DNA of 64,000 bases. Origin: Saccharopolyspora erythraea. GTDB lineage: Bacteria > Actinomycetota > Actinomycetes > Mycobacteriales > Pseudonocardiaceae. The notes below the pieces were generated by a model. That model did no database searches. It saw only the letters and a list, made by a program, of their open reading frames with translations, and was not told where the DNA came from. The translations under genes were made by a program, and so were the position numbers. Each line of letters opens with the position of its first letter. Positions within the stretch are counted from its first letter, which is position 1. The stretch is from assembly GCF_018141105.1 (NCBI RefSeq), contig NZ_CP054839.1:2604001-2668000 (forward strand). The letters run 5' to 3'. Shown one piece after another: positions 25,788-35,026 of this stretch.

Positions 25788-26438
25788 ATGCGTCTGGTCG
25801 ATCTCAGCCATGTCATCGAGCCGGGGATGGTCACCTACCCGGGCCTGCCGGGGCCGGAGATCTCCAGACACCTGAGCTTCGACGACTCGCGTTCGCACTA
25901 CTCGGCGGGCACGGAGTTCACCATCGGGCGGATCAGCATGGTCTCCAACACCGGTACCTACCTCGACACTCCCGCGCACCGCTTCCGCGACGGGGACGAC
26001 CTGAGCCGGCTGCCGCTGGAACGCTGCGCGATGCTGCCCGCTGCCGTCGTCGACGGCGGCGACAGCGCCATCGGTCCCGACGCGTTCGAGGGCGTCGAGG
26101 TCGGCGGGTGCGCCGTGCTGCTGCGGACCGGCTGGGACCGGCACTGGGGCACAGACCGCTACGGCGCCCCGGAGCACCCGCACCTCACCGAAGCCGGTGC
26201 CCGGTACCTGGTCGATCGCGGTGCCGCGCTCGTGGGGATCGACTCGGTCAACATCGATGACACCCGCACCGGCGACCGGCCCGCGCACACCGTCCTGCTG
26301 GGCGCCGACGTGCCGGTCGTCGAGCACCTCACCGGCCTGGGCGCCCTCCCCGCGACAGGAGCCCGGTTCACCGCCGTGCCTCCGGCCGTGAGCGGGCTCG
26401 CGACCTTCCCCGTACGGGCTTTCGCGACCATCCAGTGA
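25788..26438 (+). CDS. Cyclase-family protein (kynurenine formamidase-like fold) with changed metal motif
   Basis: A 216-residue protein of the cyclase/kynurenine formamidase family: it begins MRLVDLSHVIEPGM and contains GIDSVNIDDT and HTVLLGADVPVVEHL. The family zinc motif HxGTHxDxPxH reads N-TGTYLDTPAH here: the first two His are Asn and Tyr, while Asp and the last His remain. Activity may therefore use a different metal or substrate, or be lost. The ATG is followed at once by the family N-terminus. It stands alone and converges on the glycosidase remnant. Confidence 0.85.
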   Translation: MRLVDLSHVIEPGMVTYPGLPGPEISRHLSFDDSRSHYSAGTEFTIGRISMVSNTGTYLDTPAHRFRDGDDLSRLPLERCAMLPAAVVDGGDSAIGPDAFEGVEVGGCAVLLRTGWDRHWGTDRYGAPEHPHLTEAGARYLVDRGAALVGIDSVNIDDTRTGDRPAHTVLLGADVPVVEHLTGLGALPATGARFTAVPPAVSGLATFPVRAFATIQ

Positions 26439-26456
26439 TGAGGCCGTAGAGCCTGC

Positions 26457-28428
26457 TCAACCAGCGTCCGCCCCCACCACCAGCGTCGCCTCCGCGGCGC
26501 CCAGGGTGGGGTGGTGGGCGCGCAGGCGCACGGTGCCGGTGCCGTCGGTGCTGCGCAGCCACACCGCCCCCGCGCCGCCCGTGTCCTCCAGGGGAAACGG
26601 GTTGCTGCCGACCAGCACCGCCGGGCCGTCGAGTTCCAGGGCCACGGCACCGGAAACGTACGGGCGGGGAGCGCCGTGCTCGTCGACGGCCCGCAGTTCG
26701 GCGCGGGTCGCGTCGGTCCCGCCGCTGCGCAGGGAGTCGTCGTCGAGCCGCAGCGACAACCGGTCGCGGGCGCGGTCGGCGGAGAAACTGCGGCTGAGCA
26801 CGACGCGACCGCCGAGCGTGCCGTCCACCCGCAGTTCGACCGCACCACCCGCGGTGGACAGGTCGGCGAAGAACGGCGGATGCGGCAGGTGCGGGAACTC
26901 CTCGCGCGCGGGTGCCAGGGTCGCGTGGTGGGTCCCGTCCAGGTACAGCTCGAGCCGCTCGAGGTTCGACCAGATCGCCGCCCGCGCACCGAGACCGGTA
27001 ACCGGGCTCGGCGGTCCCAGGTCCCAGTAGAACGAGGGCTCGATCACCGGACGCCGCAGCGGATCGGCCTGCGCGCGGTACATCGCCGCCCCCGGCTTGG
27101 GAATCCGGAACAGGTCGACCACGCCGGGCCACTTCACGCCCAGGAAGACGTTGCCGTTGCCGGACGGGTAGTCGATGCCCGCCCACGCCAGCACCCCGGC
27201 GTAGCGCTGGTCGGAGCGGCCGCGGTCGTGCACCCGGGCGTGCGCGAGCGCCTGGCCCTGCTGCACGTCCTGCGGGTCGGTGCGGCGGTAGAACCTGGAC
27301 GGCCCGGACAGCGTGCCGATCGCCTCGCTCACCAGGTACGGCAGGTCGTCGCGCGGTGGTGCCAGCTCGGGGCGCCACCCGCCGTCGCGGGCCGTGCTCG
27401 CCGAATAGTCGTTGTAGCCGAACACGTCGTGCTGGAAGTCGGTCGTGCCGTGGTCGGCTCCGTGCATCGCACCGGTGGTCTGGCGGGAGTCGTCGAGCGA
27501 CCTCGCCAGCCGCTGCGTGCGGGCGTAGAACTCGGCGTTGCCCGGCGTCTCGTTGAGCCGGACGCCCCACAGCACCACCGACGGGTGGTTGCGGTCGCGC
27601 ACGATCATGTCGTGCACGTCGCGGTAGGCGCGGTCCAGCCAGTCCGCGCCGCCCAGGTACTGCCAGCCCGGCGGCTCGTCCCACACCAGCAGCCCGAGCT
27701 CGTCGCAGGCGTCCAGGAACTCCTCGTGCTGCGGGTAGTGCGAGCAGCGGACCATGTTGCAGTTCAGCTCGTCGCGCAGGATCTCGGCATCCCTGCGCTG
27801 CACTCGCGCGGGCATCGCGCCTCCGGCGAACGGGTGGAACTGGTGCCGGTTGAGGCCGAACAGCTGCAGCCGCTCGCCGTTGAGGTAGAAGCCGGACCGT
27901 TCGAAACGGGCCTCCCGGAACCCCGTGCGCACCGAGTGGTCGTGGACCGGCCGTTCCTGCTCGCAGAGCGTGACCACCACGTCGTGGAGAGCGGGAGCTT
28001 CGACCGACCAGAGCTCGACCCCGGTCAGGCCCGGCACGTCGAGCGTCACCGCGTGCCTTCCCGATGGGAGGGGAGGGAGCCGGGTGGTGGCCGAGCCGAT
28101 CGCCGTGCCGTTGCGCCGCAGCTCGACGTCCACGCGCAGGCCGGTGGCGGCCCGCCCGAGGTCCAGCTCGCAGAGCACCCGGAGGCCGGGACGCCCGAGC
28201 ACGTCGTAGGGCCTGGCGAACACGTCGGCGATGTGCACCACCGGCACGCCGACCAGCTCGACCTCGCGGTAGAGGCCGGCGGGCTGCCAGAAGTCCACGG
28301 CGCTGCTCGGGCGGTCCAGGCCGTGGTTCGGCGGCACGTCGGGCCGGAAGGAGCCGTCGACCACCACGTCGAGCGTGTTGTGCCTGCGCAGCACGCGAGA
28401 ACCTCGCCGGGAAAGGGGAACTGGACAT
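26457..28428 (-). pseudogene. Glycoside hydrolase family 2 remnant, 5' domain deleted
   Basis: About 640 residues of a family 2 glycosidase. Similarity begins abruptly at NTLDVVVDGSFRPDVPPN and continues through the immunoglobulin-like and barrel domains. Both catalytic Glu remain: acid/base in WGVRLNETPGN and nucleophile in LVSEAIGTLSG. The roughly 130-residue sugar-binding jelly-roll domain is missing. An ATG at 28428 with GGAGAGG upstream starts MSSSPFPA in another frame, consistent with the original start followed by an internal deletion and frameshift. A GTG at 28394 would open the surviving frame. Most likely a pseudogene. Bases 28429-28693 hold no gene. Confidence 0.75.
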
Positions 28429-28693
28429 GGCAGCCGTCCTCTCCGAGCACGGTTGTCGGTGGCCGCGATCCGCGAGAAGGGGAGAGGACGATTCGAGCAC
28501 GCCGGGCGCCGCGGAGCCAGGAACGGCGCCGATGTTCGCCCTGCTGGAGCAGATGCGCAGTGCGGGCTGGCAGGGTTGCGCGTGCGGTGCGGGCCGACCA
28601 GCGCGGTCACGGCCGCGTCCGCGCGACAGCGGACCTGTGAGGCGGGTTCACCGGCCGGCCACGCCCTGAGCCCGGATGTGCCGGCCCCGGGAC

Positions 28694-29245
28694 TCAGGAG
28701 CGGTGGTTGGCGCTCCACTCCTTGAGGGCGTCGGCCGCCGACTTCCTGGTCTCCTGGTCGGCATCCTTCGGCGAGGGGGGCTGCACGATGGTGTCGCCGC
28801 CGACGGCGGGCGGCTCGGCGGGCTCGTAGTCGGCCCGGGTCCCGCTGCGGTAGCGCTCCTCGTCCGGCTGCGGCGCTGGTGGCGGCTCGTTCTCCGGCAA
28901 CGGACCGGCGAGGACCCGCGGGTGGGAGCCGAGGGAGCGGTGCTGCTGGGGGTACGAGGGCTCGTGCGCCGCGACGGAGGGGGAGGCGGGCGGGCGCCCG
29001 TAGGTGGGCGGATCGGGCCGCCGGGGGCGGCGTGCCGGCCGCGGCGGTCTGCCCTGGTTCTGCACGCCGGAGATGTAGAGCCCCTCGAGGATCAGCACGA
29101 TGATGCCCACCACCAGCGCGGCGGTGGCGATCCACATCGCCACCGCGTTCGCCGCGAACCACCACAGGCCCGCCGCGACTCCCGCAGCGCCGCCCGAGAC
29201 GACGGCCAGCAGGTGGAAGAGCAGGTGTACGCCGTAGCCCCTCAC
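28694..29245 (-). CDS. Two-helix membrane protein with long proline-rich tail
   Basis: A 183-residue protein with two hydrophobic spans (about 5-30 and 38-62), then a tail of about 115 residues rich in Pro, Arg and Glu that is probably cytoplasmic and disordered. It ends with a predicted helix (ADALKEWSANHRS). The GTG at 29245 has AGGAGG ten bases upstream; an upstream extension would be arginine-rich noise. I do not recognise the family. Hypothetical membrane protein. Confidence 0.7.
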   Translation of the reverse strand: MRGYGVHLLFHLLAVVSGGAAGVAAGLWWFAANAVAMWIATAALVVGIIVLILEGLYISGVQNQGRPPRPARRPRRPDPPTYGRPPASPSVAAHEPSYPQQHRSLGSHPRVLAGPLPENEPPPAPQPDEERYRSGTRADYEPAEPPAVGGDTIVQPPSPKDADQETRKSAADALKEWSANHRS

Positions 29246-29726
29246 GTCATCGACACCTCCTGACCGCTTCGTCGTGCCCGGTCCCCGGCGTGTTCGGCGG
29301 AACCCGCCGACGCGACGCGCGTGCCGCGTGCCCGGCGAGCCCGGTCCGCCCAGGACAACCCGGGTCACTGGAAGACGCCTGGACGGGGCCGGAGGGTTGT
29401 CCGGGAGCGGGCCACGTCACACCAACGAAGCAAGGGCCGCCGGTGCGACGCGGATTCCCGGCCCCGATGGTAGCCCGCGATGCGCGCGGTTTGCCCGATC
29501 AAGACGGGTTGTGCGAATTCGGGGCGAAGGGTTTTTCCACGTGTCGGCGACGTGAGTCGTTCATCACCTGATCGGGGGCGTGTCGAGTCCTCTGCCAGCG
29601 GTTCTTCCGCGCCGGTCCTACGGTTGGGACAACGAAGCCCGCGCCAGGAGCCGTGAATTGTGCGTCGGCGGCCCGCGCTCAGGGGAACGCGTGGATCATC
29701 GCGGGCTGCTCAAGCGCGGGGGTGGT
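29246..29726. other. Divergent intergenic region
   Basis: About 480 bases between the membrane protein start on the minus strand and the next plus-strand frame. A locally AT-richer patch at 29500-29570 is the best promoter candidate. Open frames across it lack a good ribosome-binding site and typical codon bias. Nothing else supported. Confidence 0.4.
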
Positions 29727-30344
29727 GTGCCGGTGTTCAACACGCTGGCCGTGTTCGGTGTCGCGGCGACGACGGGGATAGCGGTGATCATGGGGTCGCT
29801 GCTGGGCATGTGCTGGGTGGAGCGGAAGCTCGTCGGCAGGAGACCGCGCGTGCCCGCGGTCTCCGCGGCCGTGCTCGCCGGAACCGCCGCACCGGCTCGG
29901 GTCGGCGAGGTCCCGGCCGGCTCCGCCGCGGCCGTACCGGATCAGGCCAGGGCAACCGCGCCGATCTCCGCCCCGACCGCCAGACCTCTCCTTGCCGCCG
30001 AACCCGTCCCGGCCGCCGCACCGGCGCGCGGGACGGTGCCCCGGCATCGGTGGGCCGAGCCGGCCATGCCCCGCATCGCCCGGCTGGGCGTGCCCGCGTT
30101 CTCCGGGCTGCTGGTCCTGGTGGCGCTGTTCGCCAGCACCGTTTCGGCCGGGCTCGGTGCGATCGGGCCGGGTCCGCTGGCGCGCACACCGGCCCGCCCC
30201 GGCCGCCACGCCGCGACCACCCGGAGGCGGTGGAGCTCCCGGCCGGGCGGTATCGGCGTCACGGCCTCGCCCGGGATCGGGTCCGCGCAGGTCAGAGGGT
30301 CCGGAAGTCTGCGAAGTCGAACCCCGGCGAGACGACGCAGCTGA
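29727..30344 (+). CDS. Possible hypothetical membrane protein
   Basis: A frame of about 205 residues from GTG at 29727 with strong third-position GC. It contains a hydrophobic N-terminal span (FNTLAVFGVAATTGIAVIMG), an Ala/Pro-rich middle, and a second span (FSGLLVLVALFASTVSAGLG). The last 50 bases overlap the 3' end of the convergent cupin gene, and the Arg/Ser-rich C-terminus looks non-genuine. No family is recognised. It may be a real small membrane protein or chance; I lean slightly to real. Confidence 0.4.
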   Translation: MPVFNTLAVFGVAATTGIAVIMGSLLGMCWVERKLVGRRPRVPAVSAAVLAGTAAPARVGEVPAGSAAAVPDQARATAPISAPTARPLLAAEPVPAAAPARGTVPRHRWAEPAMPRIARLGVPAFSGLLVLVALFASTVSAGLGAIGPGPLARTPARPGRHAATTRRRWSSRPGGIGVTASPGIGSAQVRGSGSLRSRTPARRRS

Positions 30345-31074
30345 CCAGCGTCTCCGCCGTCGCCGACGCGGTCGCGCGCTGCCAGGTCCCGCCGGGGACC
30401 ACTGCCTGGGGCACCTGCCCGGCGCCGCCGCCCAGCACGACGGTCCCGGGCTCCTCGCCCGGCCGCTCGCCGGTCCCGCCGAGCGACAGCGTCAGCGGAC
30501 CGCCCCGGTGCCAGAACCACAGCTCGTCGGAGGCCACGGCGTGCCACTCCGAGGTGCGCCCGGGGGCCAGCAGGAAGTAGATCGAGGTGGCCGTCGGCCG
30601 GACCTCGGCGGACCGGGAGACCTCGACGCCGCTGGCCCAGGTGCGCCGGAACCAGCCGCCCTCCGGGTGGGGCAGCAGGTCGAACTCCTCTGCGGTGCGG
30701 CTGCGGGTCTCCAGCGACAGGTAGGTTCCGGCGACGTCGCGGCGCGCGTACCGCAGGCCGATGACCGCCGCCCGCTCGATGGGCCCGTAGACGTGCGGGA
30801 ACAGCACGTCGGAAGAGACGCCCGGGGGCGGCGCGGGGTCGGCGGCCTCCCACCGCACCGGCGCCGACAACCGCGACGGGTCCAGCTCCACGGCGACCAT
30901 CGGTTCGTCGGCCTCGCGGTAGAGCGCATTGGCGACCGCGAGCGTGGTCGGCACGTCCGGAGAGCAGTGCACGAACCCCTCGCCTGCCAGGCTGGCGGCC
31001 GTGATCGGCTCGGCGGGGTCGGCGCGGAACGCGCTCAACGGCATGAGGTGCAGCAGCGTCGATCCAGTCACCAC
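30292..31074 (-). CDS. DUF952-DUF985 (cupin_5) fusion protein
   Basis: A 260-residue two-domain protein. Residues 1-110 match DUF952 (LLHLMPLSAF ... GEGFVHCSPD ... VLFPHVYGPI). Residues 125-260 are a DUF985 cupin of the cupin_5 group (LLPHPEGGWFRRTW, SIYFLLAPGRTSEWHAV, LWFWHRGGPLTL). Both domains occur as separate proteins elsewhere. Neither has a firm enzymatic role; the cupin_5 fold is a small-molecule-binding barrel. GTG start. It is divergent from the dehydrogenase gene. Confidence 0.88.
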   Translation of the reverse strand: MVTGSTLLHLMPLSAFRADPAEPITAASLAGEGFVHCSPDVPTTLAVANALYREADEPMVAVELDPSRLSAPVRWEAADPAPPPGVSSDVLFPHVYGPIERAAVIGLRYARRDVAGTYLSLETRSRTAEEFDLLPHPEGGWFRRTWASGVEVSRSAEVRPTATSIYFLLAPGRTSEWHAVASDELWFWHRGGPLTLSLGGTGERPGEEPGTVVLGGGAGQVPQAVVPGGTWQRATASATAETLVSCVVSPGFDFADFRTL

Positions 31075-31210
31075 GACAGTGTCCCTGACGGGTGGTGCCC
31101 GGCGGCGTCCCCCGAGAGGCCGAGATCAGCGGCGGCCGTCGGCGGCCCGCCGCGCGGTCGTTCGCGCCGCATAGGATCGTCGGGCCGCGAAGTCCAGGTG
31201 AGGAGGAGCG

Positions 31211-32182
31211 ATGGCAGTTCGGGTGGCCGTGCTCGACGACTACCAGCGGGTGGCGCGGGACTACGCCGACTGGGACTCGTTGCCCGCGTCGGTGGAGTTC
31301 TTCCACGACCACGTCGCCGACCGCGAAGAGCTCGTGCGGCGGCTTCAGCCGTTCCAGGTGATCGCCGCGATGCGGGAGCGCACACCCTTCCCGCGGGAGG
31401 TCCTCGAGGCGCTGCCGAACCTGAAGCTGCTGGTCACCACCGGGATGCGCAACGCGTCGATCGACCTGGCCGCCGCCTCCGAGCTCGGGATCACCGTCTC
31501 CGGCACCGGCGGCAGCGGGTCCGCGGACCGTTCCTGGCAGCCGACCGCGGAGCTGACCTGGGGCCTGATCTTCGCCGTCACCCGCAACATCCCGCTGGAG
31601 GACCGGGCGCTGCGCGAGGGCGGCTGGCAGCGCACCGTCGGGGTCGAGCTCGGCGGGCGGACGCTGGGGCTGCTCGGGCTGGGCAGGCTGGGGACGCAGG
31701 TCGCGGCGATCGGGCGGGCGTTCGGTATGCCGGTGATCGCCTGGAGCCAGAACCTCACCGACGAGGCGGCCGAGGCCGCCGGTGCCCGCCGGGTGGACAA
31801 GGAGGAGCTGTTCGCCTCCTCCGACATCCTGAGCATCCACACGGTGCTCAGCCGCCGGACGCGCGGGCTGGTCGGTGCCGCCGAACTGGCCCTGATGCGG
31901 CCGACGGCCTACCTGATCAACACCTCGCGCGGGCCGATCGTCGACGAGGCCGCGTTGCGGGAGGCGCTGCACGCCGGGCGCATCGCGGGCGCGGGCATCG
32001 ACGTCTTCGAGCGCGAGCCGCTGCCCGCCGACGACCCGTGGCGCGGTGTGCCGCGCACGGTCCTGACCCCGCACCTCGGGTACGTGACCGAGGGGACCTA
32101 CCGGGCCTTCTACACCGACACGGTGGAGTCCATCGGCGCGTTCCTGGAGGGAGCGCCGGTCCGCGTCCTCAACGAAGGCTGA
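31211..32182 (+). CDS. D-2-hydroxyacid dehydrogenase family protein
   Basis: A 323-residue NAD-dependent dehydrogenase of the D-isomer-specific family. It has the nucleotide motif GLLGLGRLGTQVAAIG (Rossmann glycines), and catalytic Arg in INTSRGPIVDE, Glu in FEREPLP and His in LTPHLGYVT. It is close in type to phosphoglycerate or hydroxypyruvate reductases but lacks an ACT domain. GAGGAG precedes the ATG. The next gene, an MFS transporter, starts 173 bases later on the same strand. Confidence 0.92.
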   Translation: MAVRVAVLDDYQRVARDYADWDSLPASVEFFHDHVADREELVRRLQPFQVIAAMRERTPFPREVLEALPNLKLLVTTGMRNASIDLAAASELGITVSGTGGSGSADRSWQPTAELTWGLIFAVTRNIPLEDRALREGGWQRTVGVELGGRTLGLLGLGRLGTQVAAIGRAFGMPVIAWSQNLTDEAAEAAGARRVDKEELFASSDILSIHTVLSRRTRGLVGAAELALMRPTAYLINTSRGPIVDEAALREALHAGRIAGAGIDVFEREPLPADDPWRGVPRTVLTPHLGYVTEGTYRAFYTDTVESIGAFLEGAPVRVLNEG

Positions 32183-32355
32183 CGCCGCGTCCTGCCGGCC
32201 GGTCGGCCCCCGCGCTGACCGGCCGGATGCGCGGTCGGTGATCCGCGCGGCCCCGCTACCGCTCAGAGAAAGCGTCCTTGACGGTCGAAGAGACGTAGCT
32301 CACAGTCATACCAACCAGTCGGTCTGGACCTGTTGCCGAACCGAGGAGACAGCCG

Positions 32356-33696
32356 ATGACCTTGAGCGAGCAGGCGGGCACCCGCGACCACGCCTCCCGC
32401 AAGCTGATGATCGCCGCGCTGATCGCGTCGTCCATCGAGTGGTACGACTTCTTCATCTACGCCACCGCCGCGGCCCTGGTCTTCGGGCCGCTGTTCTTCC
32501 CCGACTCCACGCCGCTGATCGGCATCCTGCTCTCCTTCGCCACCTTCTGGGCGGGCTTCGTGTCCCGGCCGCTGGGCGGCCTGGTCTTCGGCCACCTCGG
32601 CGACCGCATCGGCCGCAAGCCCGCGGTCGTGACGTGCCTGATCATGATGGGCGGGGCGACCTTCCTCATCGGCGTCCTGCCCGGCGCGGCCACCATCGGC
32701 GTGCTCGCGCCCGTACTGCTGGTGGCGCTGCGGTTCCTGCAGGGCATCGCCGTCGGCGGGCAGTGGGGCGGCATCATCCTGCTGCTCACCGAGAACTCCG
32801 CGGGCTCGCGCCGCGGCCGGGCGGGCACCTTCGGCCAGATGGGCGTCCCCCTCGGCGTGATCCTCGGCAACGCGGCGTTCCTGCTGGTCGGCGCGACCGT
32901 CCCGCACGAGGCGTTCCTGTCGTGGGGCTGGCGGATCCCGTTCCTGGCCAGCGCGGCACTGGCACCGGTGGTGCTGTTCATCCAGCTCAAGGTCGAGGAC
33001 ACCCCGGTGTTCCAGGAGCTCAAGGAACGCAAGCAGCAGGAGGCCGCGCGGGTCGAGCAGGCACCGCTGATGGAGGTCCTGCGCTCCCACAAGCGGACCG
33101 TGCTGCTGGGTTCGGGGCTGCTGTTCGCCACCAACGCGGTGTTCTACATCAGCATCTCGGGCCTGCTGGCCTACGCGACCACTGAGCTGGACATGGACCG
33201 CAACGCGTTGCTGCTGCTCGCGCTGGGATCCTCGGCGGTCGGCGTCGCGACGATCTTCCTCAGCGGCGCGCTGTCGGACCGGTGGGGAAGGCGGCCGCTG
33301 ATCTTCGCGGGCGCGGGTCTGCTGCTGGTCTGGGCGTTCCCGTTCTTCTGGCTGGTCGACACCGCGACCCTGCTCGGCGTCGCCATCGCCACGACGGTGG
33401 GCAGCGTCGGGTCGAGCCTGACCTACGGGCCGCTGGCGGCCTACCTCAGCGAGCTGTTCGAGCCGCGGGTCCGCTACTCCGGCGCGTCCCTGGCCTACCA
33501 GCTCGCCGCCATCCTGGTCAGTGGCGGCACCCCGTTCATCATGACCGCGCTGCTGGCCGCGACCGGGACCTCGGCGTCGGTGGCGGCGTTCCTGTTCGCC
33601 ATGGCGCTGGTGACCCTGCTGTCGGCGTGGGGGCTGCGAGAGACGCGGCCGACCGCGGCGACCGACCCGGCGGCTGCCCGGGTCGCGCAGGCGTAG
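32356..33696 (+). CDS. MFS transporter, metabolite:H+ symporter (MHS) family
   Basis: A 446-residue 12-helix transporter of the metabolite:proton symporter family (shikimate, alpha-ketoglutarate, proline/betaine carriers). The signature SSIEWYDFFIYATAAALVFG is at the first helix, GHLGDRIGRKP in the 2-3 loop, FLQGIAVGGQWGG in helix 4, and a second SDRWGRRP repeat mid-protein. GAGGAGAC precedes the ATG. The substrate is probably an organic acid but cannot be assigned. It ends before a strong bidirectional terminator. Confidence 0.93.
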   Translation: MTLSEQAGTRDHASRKLMIAALIASSIEWYDFFIYATAAALVFGPLFFPDSTPLIGILLSFATFWAGFVSRPLGGLVFGHLGDRIGRKPAVVTCLIMMGGATFLIGVLPGAATIGVLAPVLLVALRFLQGIAVGGQWGGIILLLTENSAGSRRGRAGTFGQMGVPLGVILGNAAFLLVGATVPHEAFLSWGWRIPFLASAALAPVVLFIQLKVEDTPVFQELKERKQQEAARVEQAPLMEVLRSHKRTVLLGSGLLFATNAVFYISISGLLAYATTELDMDRNALLLLALGSSAVGVATIFLSGALSDRWGRRPLIFAGAGLLLVWAFPFFWLVDTATLLGVAIATTVGSVGSSLTYGPLAAYLSELFEPRVRYSGASLAYQLAAILVSGGTPFIMTALLAATGTSASVAAFLFAMALVTLLSAWGLRETRPTAATDPAAARVAQA

Positions 33697-33758
33697 CGGT
33701 CCGCGACGGCTGGCGGGCGGTGCGGACCGCCCGCCAGCCGTCGCCGGGTTCGCACTAC

Positions 33759-33772
33759 TTCCGGTGGCGGAA
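33759..33772. repeat. Palindromic repeat TTCCGGTGGCGGAA, copy 1
   Basis: TTCCG-GTGG-CGGAA, five-base arms with a four-base centre, between the MFS gene and the terminator. A second copy with flanking matches lies at 38879-38894. This suggests a dispersed intergenic palindrome family. Confidence 0.55.
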
Positions 33773-33814
33773 CTTCAGGCGCCCGCTGGCCCGGGTTCCT
33801 CTCCCGTATCGCCT

Positions 33815-33853
33815 GAACGGGGCGGTGCGTGGAAAGCCCGCACCGCCCCGTTC
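33815..33853. terminator. Bidirectional terminator between MFS and alcohol dehydrogenase genes
   Basis: GAACGGGGCGGTGCG (33815-33829) pairs perfectly with CGCACCGCCCCGTTC (33839-33853): 15 pairs with a nine-base loop, 11 bases from the dehydrogenase stop, between convergent genes. Confidence 0.85.
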
Positions 33854-33864
33854 TCGCGACGTCC

Positions 33865-34953
33865 CTACTCGAACACCACCACGCTGCGGGCCCCGTGCCC
33901 GGCCTTCATCCGCGCGAAGGACTCACCGATGTCTTCCAGCGCGATCCGCTGCGACACCAGCGAGTCCAGGTCCAGCGCCCCGTCCCGGTAGTGCTGGAGC
34001 AGCACCGGGACGTCGACCCGCGGGTCGGTGCTGCCGTACATGCAGCCCCGCAGCGTGCGGGCGAAGTGGCCGATCTCCAGCGCGTTGAAGGTGACCTCGT
34101 CGGAGACCGAGCCCAGCCCGACGATCGTGGCCTGCCCGCCGCGCCGGGTCGCCGACCACGCGCCCCGGATGGTCTCGGCCCGGCCCACGCACTCGAAGGC
34201 GTGGTCCGCGCCGCGGCCCTCGGTGAGCTTGCGGATCCGCTTGCTCAGGTCGGACGACGGCTCCAGCGCGTGGGGCGCACCGAGCCGCCGGGCGAGGTCG
34301 AACTTCTCCACCGCCGGGTCCACCGCGATGATCGGACCCGCCCCGGCGATCCGCGCGGCCTGCACCGCGCACAGCCCGATGCCACCGAGCCCGAAGACGA
34401 CCACGCTCTCACCGGGACGCACGCGCGCGGCGTTGAACACCGCTCCGGCGCCCGTCAGCACCGCACACCCGAGCAGCGCGGCCTGCTCCAGCGGCACGTC
34501 CTCCGGCAGCGGGATGCAGGCGTTGGCGCCCACCAGGGTCTCGGTGGCGAAGGCCGCGGTGCCCAGACCCGGGTACACCGGGGTGGTGTCAGCGAGCGTG
34601 CCGTAGGGCCGGCCCATGGCGTCGCTCGCGTGCGGGCACAGGTAGGGCTGCTGGTGCGTGCAGAACCAGCACTCCCGGCACGGCGGCGTCCAGTTGAGCA
34701 CCACCGGGTCGCCGGGGCGCAGCCCCTCCACGCCCTCGCCGACCTCGACCACCCGGCCCGCGCCCTCGTGGCCCAGCACCACCGGCGCCGGGTGCGCCAG
34801 CACGCCGGTCGCCAGCGACAGGTCGGAGTGGCAGACCCCCGTCGCGGCCAGCTTCACCCGGACCCGGCCGGGACCGGGAGCGGGCAGCTCGACGTCCTCC
34901 ACCCGCAGCTCGCCGCCGATCTCCCGCAGCACCGCTGCCTGTGCGGCTGTCAT
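33865..34953 (-). CDS. Zinc-dependent alcohol dehydrogenase (class III-like MDR)
   Basis: A 362-residue zinc medium-chain dehydrogenase. Catalytic zinc ligands appear in GVCHSDL and LGHEGAGRV, and the structural-zinc Cys cluster is CRECWFCTHQQPYLC. The NAD motif is VFGLGGIGLCAVQAARIAGA. This form resembles mycobacterial-type (NDMA- or mycothiol-linked) dehydrogenases. The ATG at 34953 has GGAG nine bases upstream. It follows the F420-type oxidoreductase gene by 73 bases on the same strand, so the two probably form an operon. Confidence 0.93.
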   Translation of the reverse strand: MTAAQAAVLREIGGELRVEDVELPAPGPGRVRVKLAATGVCHSDLSLATGVLAHPAPVVLGHEGAGRVVEVGEGVEGLRPGDPVVLNWTPPCRECWFCTHQQPYLCPHASDAMGRPYGTLADTTPVYPGLGTAAFATETLVGANACIPLPEDVPLEQAALLGCAVLTGAGAVFNAARVRPGESVVVFGLGGIGLCAVQAARIAGAGPIIAVDPAVEKFDLARRLGAPHALEPSSDLSKRIRKLTEGRGADHAFECVGRAETIRGAWSATRRGGQATIVGLGSVSDEVTFNALEIGHFARTLRGCMYGSTDPRVDVPVLLQHYRDGALDLDSLVSQRIALEDIGESFARMKAGHGARSVVVFE

Positions 34954-35026
34954 CAATGGTCTCCTTCGGTGGGCAGTGCCCTGGCGGCGGCCGCCAGGCG
35001 CCGGACAGGGGCTGGGACGCGGTGGG

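Noticed and set aside
26457-29165. A single 902-residue glycosidase reading
   Set aside because: Everything before NTLDVVVDG is antisense to the neighbouring membrane protein gene or unrelated sequence, not a sugar-binding domain.
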